From: Prorocentrum cordatum
Lineage: Eukaryota; Sar; Dinophyceae; Prorocentrales; Prorocentraceae
NCBI GenBank assembly: GCA_963575745.1
Contig: CAUYUJ010013925.1
Coordinates: 349,945-413,944 of the forward strand
Reading direction: 5' to 3'
Length of the DNA: 64,000 nucleotides
Under the pieces are notes generated by a model. That model ran no database searches. It was not told the origin of the DNA and saw only the letters and a list, made by a program, of their open reading frames with translations. The translations under genes and the position numbers were made by a program. Positions 8,561 through 18,866 of this stretch are shown one piece after another. How positions within the stretch are numbered: position 1 is the first letter of the stretch; each line of letters starts with the position of its first letter.

Positions 8561-10040
8561 CTATGGAAAAGGAGCCCAATCTGTTAGCCAGCACAGGCCC
8601 CAAACAGCGATCTGTTGCAATATATGCGGTGCGGTCTTGGAGTTGCAATGGATGTCGTGCAATCTAGGTGGTGCAATCTTTGTGGCGCCAAGCAATGCAA
8701 CACAGTGCAAGGCGAAGCAACGAAAGCAATGCAAACCCATGGAATGCAATGCAAAGTGACACAAAGCCATGCAGCGTAACGCAGGTTCAAACGGCGACGG
8801 AGCGGCGACGGCGACCACATAGCCGCCAGGCCGATGGGCAGTCGCAGTTCCTTTTTGTGCAAGCACAGATAGACCGGTCATCTATATGTATACATATGTA
8901 TGTATAAAGATAGGTATCCACGCTTTCTTATACACACATATGTATATATGTATTTAATATATATATATATAAACACACACACACATATCTATATATATAT
9001 ACTTTCCAGGGTCCGCGACGATGTCTTGGATCGGCGCTGGGCCCCCATCCTGGCACGCGGAGGTCGCCAGGGGCGGCGCCAGAGGCACCGCCAGGGGGCC
9101 CAGACCAGATTCTCAAGAAATCCGCGCGGGCCCTCGAGAGTCTGTGCTCACGCGTGGCGTTGGAAAGCTAGGAGTGCCGCATCGATCCCCGAACAGCACG
9201 CTGTCCTTATGCTGCTCCCATCGCACTCACGAGCCACATTCCAGAAGTAATTCCAAGCACGCCGACGAATATCGATACAGTGTCGAGCGAGCATCGCCTC
9301 CCAGGGCCCGACACGTGAAAATCCCCCAGTTCCGGTTATGAAAAACATCCTGGAGGCCTCGATCGGCAACTTGAGACCCGATTTACGTCAGATCCACGTG
9401 AGATATACGCCAGGTCCGCGTCGGAGCACGTCGGAATTACGTCGGATTTACGTCGGACTGACGCTGGAGCATCGCCGCGCGAACGTCGACACAAAGCTCA
9501 CGGAGCTGACGTGTGGACTGCACAATATAACTATTGCGCGCCGCGCGAGGCCTCCAGGATTTTTCCTCATACGTCTCAGTACTTCCTTGGTGCTCGAAAT
9601 TGTTCCTGGTGGTCAAGGCTACAGTGGTATGAGACATCCTAACGCTATCACTCTGAGGCGACCCCTCTGCGAGGGCCCCTTCTGCGCACGCTAGTTAGTC
9701 CCCGTGCCAGGGCATCGTCGGTGCACGCTGTCCTCATGGTCAGGGACCAGGTGTAGGAAGCAGGCCGACGGCGCCCCGTCGCACGCTATCTTTCCAACGC
9801 CAACTGTTCTGCAGTTGCTCTTCCTGGCGGCGAGTGAGGGGGGGAAGTGAGACGGAGAAGGCCTTCTCAGACGGCGGCGGGACTTCTCAGAAGCCCTCGC
9901 GCCTTCTGAGAAGTGTTTTTGTTGCTGATGTCGGGGAAGGCTTCGAAAACTTCTCAGAAGGCCCAGGGACTTCCGAGCCTTCTGAGAAGGCCCGCCCCTT
10001 CTCACTTCCCCCCCTCGCTCGCGGCCGATCTTCCTCGAGC
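8561..10040 (-). other. Intron 2 of copy A (GC-AG)
   Basis: The 1,480-bp intron has a GC donor (ccag|GCTCGAGG) and an ATAG acceptor. These are the only positions that keep the reading frame between exons 2 and 3 in all three copies. It holds GCAATGCAA-type short repeats (8650-8770), a TA/CA microsatellite (8880-9003), a degenerate ACGTCGG repeat (9395-9480) and an inverted-repeat element (9830-10022). No separate gene is supported in it. Confidence 0.65.
9830..10022. repeat. CTTCTGAGAAG inverted-repeat element, copy A
   Basis: The ends are GCGAGTGAGGGGGGGAAGTG and its near-perfect reverse complement finishing at 10022. Between them are six or more cTTCT(g/c)AGAAgg palindromes. The element sits 18 bp from the exon 2 donor. 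Similar palindromes occur at 2860-2995 and near 28836-28885. Confidence 0.8.
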
Positions 10041-11344
10041 CTGGTGAGATGCTTCAAACCACCACACGTATCGACGTCGACGCCCCCGACGTCTTTTGGG
10101 CAGCTATCGTCGCAGTCCACTGCCAATGAGTTGCCCCTTCCGTCGGCGGTGCAAGGCCCCGCCGACCAGTCCGTCACGTCGCAGTCCCTGATCGACGGCG
10201 TGGGCGAGACCGTGCTGTACCGCATCAGTGCGTTGCGCACGGTCCGAGTTCCACAGATGTTCGTGTAGAGGATCTCGCTCATGTGTGTCTTGCAATCCGC
10301 CATCTTGATCTCGAAGGCACGCTCGATGTCCCGGTGCTGCTGCTGCTTTTCGCGCGTTGCTGACGTGATCGAATTGATGTCGGAGATGGCCTCGCCCAGC
10401 ATCTCCGTGAACTTCATCTTGTTCCCCCTCAGCGTAGCAATCTGCTCGTTCATGTTTTCCTTCTCGCCCTCGTAGGCGTCGCGGTTCTGCTCCATGATGT
10501 ACGTCAGCTCGTCTACCAGGTCCTTGAACTTGCCCCACTCCACCGCCATGAGGTCGTGAAGGTAGCCGCAATTGACGATGCCGTTGAGGCACTTCCTCGA
10601 GCCGCCCGTTGGTTGCTTGACCTTATGCGGCGGGGGCGCCTGATCGATCTGCAGCAGCGAGGGCGCCTGAGAGTCAGCGGTCTCCAGGACTTCCCGGAGC
10701 ACCTTCTGCACCCGTGGCGATCGATTCAGCTTCGCCGCCAAGGAGGCGTTGCTCACCTCCACCTGGGTGCCGTTGTCCGTGAGGCAGATCGGAGACTGTG
10801 CAAAGGAGTACGTGTCATCTCCATAGGCGTTGGGGCACTTCGACAGCTGCATGAGGGCGGTGAAGACATCCTGGTCGTCCTGGCGCAGCGCTAGCTCATA
10901 TGCGTTCTTCTCGCGCGTCGACTGGAAGCTCCGCTTCAACGTATCCAGGGAGCCCTCCAAGCCGTTGATCCGAGTCTGCATGTCCGCGGTGCCACCTTCG
11001 GCCTCGGCCTTCATGCGCTGTTTGTCGGCGAGGTCTGAGCCAAAGTGTTCCAAGTCTGTCACCACCTGGCTGAACACCATTCGGTTGCTCTCCTCGAACT
11101 CCTTGCAGTCGACCTCGATCTGGTCCAGCTGAAGCCACGCGTCGTACATCATGTTGTTCAAATAGGCGCGGGCTTTCGCTAATGACACCTCGCTGAACTG
11201 GCCGCCCGCCTTCGCGTGCTCATCGCTTGCCATGTGTAGCAAGGACGTCACATCCTTGGGCAGTTTGCCTTCCAGCAGTGGCAGCGCATCCCTGAGCTTC
11301 ATCTTCTTGTGCAACGTCTTCGCAATGTGCCGGGTGGTGGTGTC
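10041..11344 (-). CDS. Array gene copy A, exon 2: coiled-coil region
   Basis: The exon has 434 codons plus two bases. It opens with DTTTRHIAKTLHKK after an acceptor gggAG and ends at HLT plus AG before the GC donor. The product is Ala/Glu/Gln/Lys-rich and heptad-like over most of its length (for example AKARAYLNNMMYDAWLQLDQ, and the region around YEGEKENMNEQIATL). Together these indicate long coiled coils. The last 60 residues become cysteine-rich with a WSAGPC word, the start of a degenerate TSP1-like unit completed by exon 3. Length (1,304 nt) and both junctions are identical in copies B and C. The family is not one I can name. Attachment to exon 3 is supported by phase, and attachment to exon 1 is less certain. 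Confidence 0.75.
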
Positions 11345-11794
11345 CTCCCCGGGGTCTCCAAGCGGTCCCGCTGAGGCATCTGGAGGCTGCCAGTGGTCCC
11401 CAGATGCCTCCGAAGGCCCCCAGGGGCAAAACAAGGCCCATGACTGCCGGAAACCTCGATGACCAGAACCCGATCCTCGGAGGGCGGGGAGACAGGTGGT
11501 GGATCGGGGTGGCCGGAATCGACGTCGAACCAGATCGATTCAATCGAGATGGCTCATATGGAAATCGGAGGGGAAGAAAAACGATGACCACGACCAAGAA
11601 GGAACACAGAAAACGTCGTTGTCGACCTTAGTCATCGTCCATCTTGGTCATCGCCGACTTGCGGATCATCCTCGTGAACCGGCGACGGGCGGTATGGCTC
11701 ATGACCAAGATCGGCGTCAACAAGATGGTCATGGTCATCGTGCCTCTTCCCTCGAACAGTGGAAACCAACCACTACCGATACCGTTACTCTCGG
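11345..11794 (-). other. Intron 1 remnant of copy A, up to the retrotransposon
   Basis: This is the exon-2 side of the interval between exons 1 and 2. On the minus strand it contains a short frame ending in KMDDD-stop (about 11627-11737) with a hydrophobic start, kept in all copies. Only in copy B is it in one uninterrupted frame with exon 1. I treat it as intron. Confidence 0.4.
11790..11794. repeat. Target-site duplication, left
   Basis: The five bases CTCGG precede the left LTR and recur at 27723-27727 after the right LTR. Copy B has a single CTCGG at the same place followed directly by GACCTATCC, so this is a filled/empty site pair. A 6-bp reading (TCTCGG) is also possible. Confidence 0.9.
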
Positions 11795-12060
11795 AGTCTG
11801 AAGTGACTATGGTAAGTCAAATAGCATCCGATTCCATGGGAAGCGGATGGCAAATAGCGTCCGGTATCGTACTGAGGCTGTTCAGTAAGACGAATGGACG
11901 GATAAAATAAGATAAGATCGATGTAGTGATCTTTCCAGCACATAGCGAACACAAGCAGTGTCCGGGCAAATAGGGCGCGCGTGCCTTGAGCCAAAGGCAA
12001 CGGCGCGCGAGCTATACTCCCGATTATATATAACATCTCCCAGAGAGCTACCCATAAAGT
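11795..12060 (-). repeat. 3' LTR (266 bp)
   Basis: It aligns over its length with 27468-27722, with about nine substitutions and one 11-bp indel (about 96-97% identity outside the indel). It does not have the usual TG...CA ends; the sense strand starts ACTTTATGGG and ends TTCAGACT. It contains a TATATATAA on the sense strand near 12026-12033 and a spliced-leader-like stretch about 30 nt downstream. Confidence 0.9.
11985..12003 (-). other. Spliced-leader-like sequence in the 3' LTR
   Basis: On the sense strand this reads CCGTTGCCTTTGGCTCAAG. The dinoflagellate spliced leader, as I remember it, is CCGTAGCC followed by ATTTTGGCTCAAG. The match covers CCGT, GCC and the last 11 bases TTTGGCTCAAG, with one mismatch and a 2-nt gap. 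It lies inside a GCGCGC-flanked foldback, so chance similarity is possible. Confidence 0.4.
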
Positions 12061-12436
12061 CGGGAGGGGAGGAGACGGAGAGTATAGCCGCGCAGCCGTT
12101 AGGCTCTACAAAGGCCGCGCGCACGACTGTTTGCAAGAAAACAGTGCGTACAGTCTGGCCTAACACCAGACTGTAAGGCGAGTTTCCTCGCAAAGCATTT
12201 CACGCAAAAACGAGATAGCCCCTCGGTCGTCAAAGGGCTATCGGCTCGGCTAGAGGTAAGCCAGACGGTCTATACCTCACCGAGCAAGCGGATATTTAGG
12301 CAAGGAGCCTGAACCAAACTGAACAGGCTCGTTACCAAGCGTGAAATGGTAGGCTCGTTTCCGAACACCTAGAAGGGCGCCTCTGCATTAGGCGCCCATG
12401 GTGGCAAACTGGACCGCGGGGGGCAACAAGGACATA
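12061..12436 (-). other. Structured 3' noncoding region of the element
   Basis: Several hairpins are visible: CAGTCTGG...CCAGACTG (12151-12173), GATAGCCC...GGGCTATC (12213-12241), GGGCGCC...GGCGCCC (12375-12397), and three members of the small hairpin family (12178, 12327, 12353). The purine-rich run 'gggaggggaggagacggaga' beside the LTR is on the plus strand, so it is not a normal polypurine tract for a minus-strand element. Confidence 0.6.
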
Positions 12437-15400
12437 CTAAAATTGATTAGACTCAGGCTTGTTTCTGTCCTCGGGACCCCGAAAGGGAACAAACTGCTTT
12501 ACGTCATACTTGAATGACTGACTACCTGACATCACTTCCAAAAGCAGCTCCCGATCGATACTCCCCTTTGTATGCCCATATCTCTAGTATCACACCACTG
12601 CACATTATGAACTATACCTATATCCATGAGCTCACGTATCCAGCTGATATGTCCCAGCAAAGTCTGTTCCGCCGGTATATTAAGATCTTTGTTGGATAAC
12701 GATTTGTATACAGACTCAGCGTCTATGGTGAGGGATACCTTAATGGCTAGGCCTCCAACTTCACGCATGTCTCGTAGTTGTCGTGGAGTCAGGGCCCCTG
12801 CCTTGGGCTCGTGGAGAGTGATGAGGGGGTAGCACTCATCAAGATTGTGTGCAGCTGCAAGTGCTTCAGCGGCATAGCTGGACCTCACCTGCAGTCGATG
12901 TGATTTACATAGTCCGTCACAAAGGTGAATGACGGGTTTGCCTTGGGGCGAGTTTCCTCGCCGTAGTACGTTGGCCCCGCGTATGCCGTAGCCCTTGGTC
13001 TCATCGCCCTCCTCCTCGGTGAGCTTCCGATACCCCGAAACACTATGTATGTCAACTTCGTTCGTCGGTTTCATCCGAGGGAAGGTGATGCGTTTCGGGC
13101 TGCTGATCAGCTTTCGCGTCACAGCATTCAGTCGCCTGACTTGTAGGTTCGTGGGCTCTTGGATTTTCTGAAGAGAGACCACATACACCATAAGCCAGAC
13201 TTGAGTAAGAAGGGCATGGGCGAGGGCTCCTCGCAGACTGACAAAAATGTCGGCGATGAGTTTGGTGGCTTTGGCATCGGCCGCCGCTCCTGTGAGTTCG
13301 GGGTGTGTGATAGGACGTAGTTGTTTAATGTACTCGTCCTGATCCATGATCACATCCCCTTGGTCATTCTTGGTATAGCGAACGGCGCAGTTCGCATAGG
13401 AATGTTCATTAGGCTTGCATTTACCAAACACCTTTTCGACACGTTGTACATAGTCGTCTATATTTTTCTCTAGGCCTGTCATATTGATGTCATCAACATG
13501 TTCTGCTGTCAGCAGATCTTGACTGAATTCAAACTCAGGATCATAACTTGTCGGTGTAAGGCCTATAGCTCGTGTGGTCGTACGAAGCTTGAGGGAGAAC
13601 GCTCTTGGGGCGTCCTTTGTACCCGTCCCTGGCTTGAGGCACCTGAGGCAGTGTCGGCTTTCATCATAGGACGAAAAGCCGGGCAGTGTACGAAGTACCT
13701 GGGCGCTTCCTGGTGGAAGAGCGAAGCAAACCATGCGAGTTTCCTCGCCGGTGGCATGAGCAAGTTCCTCATAGGTCAACCCCTTGAGGAACGCTTTGTC
13801 GATATCCATGGATGCTAAGATCCACTCAGGATGACATGCCGCCTCACTTGCCAGGAGCCTCTGGGACTGCCTTCGAGCAGTTCCTGAGAAGGTTTCCACA
13901 TCGAACGCCTCGTCCATAAATCCACGAAGGACAAGTCTGAGACGGATGGTTATAACGTTCTCGGTACCTACCTTTACAAACTTCCACTTATATACATATC
14001 TGGATGTCATGATGTTGGAAGCTTTAGATAGGTCATACACCTCAAAGCACCGGTTATCAAGCCAGATCTTGAGTTCGGTGCACAAAGCTTCACTAACCTC
14101 TTTAGGGTGTGCTGCTATGTCGGCTTTGGTGAGTAGGTCGTCTTCCTTAACTACCACGGCGCGTTTAGCAGCCGAGGATACGTATACTCTCATCGTTGCG
14201 ACCATACCAGTGTCGAGCTGTGCAAGTTGAGTCTGATCCAACACTACCTTTGACATTTCTGGCGTAAAACATAACTCAACATAAGGACCATGTTCATCAC
14301 TGTCAAGAGAATAACCCTCGCCAGGTGTAGTTGAGCATAGAGAGACAAGACAAAGCTCTTGTGGTTCAGGCTCGTCTCCGAGCGTTTCCGACACTACGAT
14401 AACTTCTTCGTCCACGGATGCTGAAACCAGAACACATTGGTCGGGCAGCATGGTTGTTGGGACGCAGTAAAGATGATCGTCGGTGATCGTCGTGGGATGA
14501 AGGTCCATACGTAGCTCATCGCACCACTCTTCCAGCATCATAGTTTCTATATCATGTTCCTCATTTTCTTCGTCGGTTGTAGACACACGGCCTTCACTTG
14601 GTGATGAAGCACCTGGGGTGTCTGGTGGAGGCCTGTTTCCAGGCGGGTCGCGTTCTCCAGACGTGGTGCCCGAGTGCTGATACTTGGCCAGGTCGTCATG
14701 AAATCCTAAGGAAGGAACATGTGATGTCAAGCATTGGATGAATCTGGAGTGAGTGCTACCAGTGATTTGAGGAATGTTCAGGCCAATGCCCACACACTCA
14801 TAATAGTGGAAGGCTGGGTTGACGTCGTTATCGTAGTGGATCAGCGTAGACCCGGTGGCGTACTTTACTGCAAATAGATAGGACACACTCTTGGCCAATC
14901 TAACTGCTACTACGTGTTCAACTCGGAAATAGTTTCGCACGAGATATTGCAATGCAAGATGCACGCGCGGGCGAAACTTGCTGTCATCTGAAAGGTTCAG
15001 GTTTCCCTTGTAGTCTGGAATGTAGCCGAAGACTTTGGCAGGTTTCCCTGCGCAAAGGTGTGCCACATATGTAGGGACGGTCTGCATGGCCACGTTGTCC
15101 ATGCCAAGTTCCCGTGTAAGGAGGCATTCAATGTATAGCGTGTGACGAGCATCAGGATACATTACAATTACCTCACGAGATCCTGCCTTGACAACGATGT
15201 GTCCTCTTTCAAGCACGTTACGGGTCACAGAAAATGGGCCATTCCAGCCTCCATGATCGTCCTCAGTGGCAGTAGGTCGATGGTAGTCGACCAGATCCCC
15301 TGCTGAGTAAAGGCAAGCACCATCTGGAGCTGTTTTAGCCCTGAGAGCACGGTTTGTCTTGGCCACAGCCGTGGCTTGAATTATTGCTTCTAGGCGAACT

Positions 15401-16251
15401 TCCCTCACACGGCGTTCTCGTTCGTGACCTGACGTCTCGGGCCCCTTAGGGAAGTCAAGGGTGTCGAGGTCAGGAAGAAAGGAGGGCTGTCGTCCAGTGT
15501 GTGCTTGGTATGGCGATACTCCGTTGTAAAACGTGAAGGCGTTGGTGACGAAGATGCCTTCAGCCAATACTCTGGTGAATACAACAGGGATGTTGCGTCT
15601 GTTCAGCTCTTCCTCAATCATGTGGAGAACGCCCCTGAGAATACCATCACGTGACTCGATCGAAGTCGCGTGTTGGCCAGGCGCTCGGATACGGAGTGTT
15701 GTACCCTTGTTCGCCATCATGGCCTTGGCAGTGTCATTGTTCAGGGCGCCTTCTCCATCTGAGTATAAGACTTTGAAGGGTCCATGATAGGCAATCCAGC
15801 AATAGTGGTAGGCGTCGAGTATAGTATCACGTTCTCTGTCGGAGATCTCTTGGCCTGCTGCCAGGCGAATACAACGGTCCACAATGTGAAACATGGTCCG
15901 TTTCTTGTAAAACATGAGACCCATTTCACCTTCATCGAGCCGATTTCCAGGAAGGCTTACCGAAGGTAGTGTTGAATTGCCTGGACGTTCCCATGCTCTA
16001 CATTCCCGCCAGGTGTCACAAACTTCTTTGATCATATTTAGTCGAACGTTGTCCCAGGTGCAGTTTACGGAGTTCCTTTTTAACAACATGAACTCCGTGA
16101 CTACGGAGATTTTGCAGACTGTGTTGGATACCAAATCTCGTCCAGTCGGGTAGTCGCGGAGCCCCCGAGCCGGTTGAGGCAAGAGGGTTCCTTGTAGCTC
16201 TCCGCAGTCGGTTTCCTTCGTCAACTGCATCTGGTGGTGGTTGCACGCCAT
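12437..16251 (-). CDS. Copia-type integrase, reverse transcriptase and RNase H (Pol C-terminal part)
   Basis: The open frame 12532-16251 has 1,239 codons. Residues about 100-230 look like the DDE integrase core: Asp in FHIVDRCIRLAAG, Asp in LYSDGEGAL, Glu in SIESRDGIL. An integrase C-terminal region follows, then an acidic linker. The copia reverse transcriptase begins near DNRCFEVYDLSKASNIM, has MDIDKAFLKG as motif A, and has HVDD near 13490 where copia elements normally have YVDD. RNase H follows (TIDAESVYKSL, VQWCDTRDM). The frame changes near 12572. In the other frame the sequence continues with DGHTKGSIDRELLLEV and stops at 12437, so the RNase H end is broken by an indel. Two mini-hairpins inside the RT part are read in different frames. 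The annotated start is only the limit of the open frame, not a true initiation site. Confidence 0.85.
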
Positions 16252-16453
16252 GTAGGCGGCCGCGGCGGGCCGCTACCTGCGGCGGTTCGCCAGAGGACGC
16301 AGAAGGCGTGTTTCCACGCTCGGGCGCGTCTCGTAGCATGTCGTAACTGCTGGCGCCAGATGTAGGATCAGCGTTTCCGAAGGATCGTGGTCGTGGCAAC
16401 CTGGCGCGCGCGCCTTGACGGCCACCTGATGCAGAAGCTTGGCCCTCACCAGG

Positions 16454-17125
16454 TTAGGGCAAGGGCTTCCACCAAGCTGGCACATTCTTGCCTTCGGGAT
16501 CATGATCATCAGGAAGTTTAAATGGTTCAGCAAAACGACATTTACCGGGTTCAGTATCGAGGTGGCTCTTAACACCCTTGCTTCTCGTGAGATCCCTTTG
16601 GCATGCAGGACATGGCCAATATACAGAGATAGAGTCATGATACTTACACTGCGTGGGGTCTCTGTGATGGCTAGGACTGTCCTTTCGGACATTGTCGATG
16701 CATGCTGGGCATGTAGCCACTTTTGGGATAATACGATCGCCGATGCGTCTCATACCTTCTCCTGGTTCAGCTTGATCAGGAAGATCGGCAGGGTAAGCAT
16801 ATGCAGTACGTGTAGGCGCGTCTCCGCGCGCGGTGTCAATGGCTTTCGCCAAATAGACGGCTTCCACAAAGGCAGACTGCAGTCGTCGAGTCTATCTTTT
16901 TGCCAGTGAAAGCTCTCTGTTGCACGGTTGTGCGTGCACATGCTGACCGTTGCATTTGAGTCGCTCAAAGGGTTTAAGAATCGTCTCGTCGTTGCTGGTG
17001 ATATTTGTTGGCTTCTTGATGTAGTCACCAGCCGTATCTTTGAGTCCCGTCGCACATTGATCAATGCGCACGGTTGTAATATGTGGTCGGTTGGCAAGTT
17101 CTTTCCATGGGGAAATCTCATCCAC
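16454..17125 (-). CDS. Cys/His-rich region and KKPT module of the LTR polyprotein
   Basis: Two overlapping frames are involved. 16892-17125 reads WFIREHPTCTWVDEISPW, then a DQCATG word and YIKKPTNITSN, ending near CNGQHVHA. 16454-16867 has two CPAC words separated by His/Cys (TCPAC...CKYHD...WPCPACQ...SHLDTEPGKC), the appearance of a zinc-binding region ahead of integrase. The EHP, QCxxG and KKPT words recur in the LINE fragment at 51.4-52.1 kb. It probably continues the methyltransferase-like region just upstream. The frame is interrupted between the two parts. Confidence 0.55.
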
Positions 17126-17218
17126 CCATGTACATGTGGGATGTTCGCGTATAAACCACCTCCGTGCGTTATCTTGAGTAACCGCAATTGTACCACAATA
17201 AGTTATGTGTGGCGAATC

Positions 17219-17869
17219 TTATTTATGGTGCTGTTCCCCAGTATTGTGAATCACTTTGTAGTTGTAGTAGGAGGGTGGTCCTGTGGCGCGGCAACTGGGC
17301 TGTAGCATGGCAACTCGTACGTAGCATATTGCGAAGTAATGATCTACAGCTCGCTGCACCGAGGGATCTCCCAGGTCGACACATGTAGTCTTGTCTAAGT
17401 TGCCTCCTGAGGAGAGACCCCTTGAGAAGGCAAGCTCTGAAATGCCACCCTCACCGCCACAAAGCTCCAACATATCCACGCAGTTGTTGTGACCATAGCA
17501 TAGAGTAGCAACTATGCTATATATGTCAGCGCGTGCGTCGGGCACAGATGTGGGGAGGGTAAGGAACAGGTCATCATCCTCATCAGAGCTTATCAGCTCA
17601 ACAGGGACGTCAGTGCTCCAGGTCGCCATAAGATCCTGTCCGAGTCCCGACAAGTCGTCACCGCAATCGTCGCTTCCGTCTTCAACGTGCTTTTTGATGC
17701 GGCGAGGCTTGATGCCTGCTTCCTTTTCGGCTTTGAGCCTTTCCTTGTTTGATACGCGACTCCGTAGGTAAGACTTGCTCGTCTTGTTCACCGGTCTGTG
17801 TGCCCATCGTCGTTGTTGAGTGGGTACATGCGTCAATCGCCAGAGTCGGGAGGGGGGAAGGACAGTCAT
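17219..17869 (-). CDS. Methyltransferase-like region of the LTR polyprotein
   Basis: The 216-codon frame begins with a basic segment and an acidic DSSDEDDD-type stretch. It then reads VDMLELCGGEGGISELAF, followed by TTCVDLGDPS. This resembles motif I plus the acidic residue of an S-adenosylmethionine-dependent methyltransferase of the cytosine-C5 kind. Close to the end, AMLQPSCRATGPPSYYN occupies the place of the catalytic Cys motif, but with SC instead of PC. Cytosine methyltransferase capture by dinoflagellate retrotransposons has been described (de Mendoza and colleagues). Whether this region is active or even a genuine MTase is an inference from motifs. Confidence 0.5.
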   Translation of the reverse strand: MTVLPPSRLWRLTHVPTQQRRWAHRPVNKTSKSYLRSRVSNKERLKAEKEAGIKPRRIKKHVEDGSDDCGDDLSGLGQDLMATWSTDVPVELISSDEDDDLFLTLPTSVPDARADIYSIVATLCYGHNNCVDMLELCGGEGGISELAFSRGLSSGGNLDKTTCVDLGDPSVQRAVDHYFAICYVRVAMLQPSCRATGPPSYYNYKVIHNTGEQHHK

Positions 17870-18683
17870 CTATGATGACGCGTTTAGGTTTCTGTGGTGA
17901 TTGAGTAGGCTCGTTTCCGAGCAAGACCGGGTCTTCGGGTTGCCAGTACAACCGTGTGCTGATGTTGGCAAGCCCTGCAGGTAGTGGTGCATGCCAATCA
18001 TATCCTGCTGGTTGATCGGCTACTGCAATATCCAGAATAACCGTGTAGGTATCCAGGTTACTTGTTACACGTCGGATAACATCAGACCATTTCGGTCCTC
18101 CTTTGTTGGTCGTCACATAGTGATGGATGTTATGGTCCGTGCGTGTATAGGTGTTCAGGCATATAGGCACGTTTCCGTGCGTGGTGGTGCTTCCCAGGAT
18201 TTTGTCGTTAAGGTGACGGATGAGTGTGCTGCGTGTCTGAGCTCGCCATTCAGCATGTCGTACCGTTTGGCCGTACCAATCCAACACATGTTGTGGCATC
18301 GCCAATTTGCACGTACATGCCCACAACTTAGAGCTGATCGGTAATGATGTTGCTACCTGCATGTAGGTACCACTCGGTGTACTGTCTTGCATATTGAACC
18401 GGATACCGAAATGACACAAACGCATCCGTATCACTGACAACTTAAGACCTTCTAGAGTATCACGTGCTGGGGATAACTTCCAAACGTATCCTGGGGGACC
18501 AAACATTATGATTTTCATACGGAGCTTCCTGGCTTTCATCAAAAGGTTTTGGATACGTGACCAGTGTGGGGCCACTCTTTTCCCTGGAGTTCGTACATAC
18601 CAGTCACCCGGGGTACTAATCCATATCAGAGTGTAATCTCCACTGATCACCGCACCCAGGTAATCTGTGCCCACAGTCGTCAT
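17682..18683 (-). CDS. Unrecognised region of the LTR polyprotein
   Basis: The 333-codon frame has a well-folded composition (LIWISTPGDWYVRTPGK, IIMFGPPGYVWK, MRLCHFGIRFN, HVLDWYGQTVRHAEWR) and ends in a basic, low-complexity tail that overlaps the next frame. I cannot assign a domain. Its position just before the methyltransferase-like region suggests it is part of the same module. Two hairpin-family members (17909, 18167) encode LGNEP and HGNVP here. Confidence 0.5.
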   Translation of the reverse strand: MTTVGTDYLGAVISGDYTLIWISTPGDWYVRTPGKRVAPHWSRIQNLLMKARKLRMKIIMFGPPGYVWKLSPARDTLEGLKLSVIRMRLCHFGIRFNMQDSTPSGTYMQVATSLPISSKLWACTCKLAMPQHVLDWYGQTVRHAEWRAQTRSTLIRHLNDKILGSTTTHGNVPICLNTYTRTDHNIHHYVTTNKGGPKWSDVIRRVTSNLDTYTVILDIAVADQPAGYDWHAPLPAGLANISTRLYWQPEDPVLLGNEPTQSPQKPKRVIIDDCPSPLPTLAIDACTHSTTTMGTQTGEQDEQVLPTESRIKQGKAQSRKGSRHQASPHQKAR

Positions 18684-18866
18684 AAGCTCGTCGTGGGAAA
18701 TACGATCATAGATCTAACCTCGGGCGCGGAGGTCGGCGCAAGCCTCTCTCGTATCTTCAATGACAAAAGCTCTTTTACTAAGGCAGGTTGCCCCGCTGTC
18801 CTTGTTACCCCCTGGCCTTTCGGCCATCAGGCAAGACGACGAGGGGGCAGCGTCGCCCTGCCATCT

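Noticed and set aside
6781-8667. Plus-strand frame of 628 codons opposite exon 3
   Set aside because: Shadow of the conserved minus-strand TSP1/vWA exon; Arg/Leu/Val-rich antisense reading (same for 30564-32144 and 37848-39422).
12061-12082. Purine-rich run next to the 3' LTR as polypurine tract
   Set aside because: Purines are on the plus strand, whereas the element is coded on the minus strand; a tract would need purines on the sense strand.
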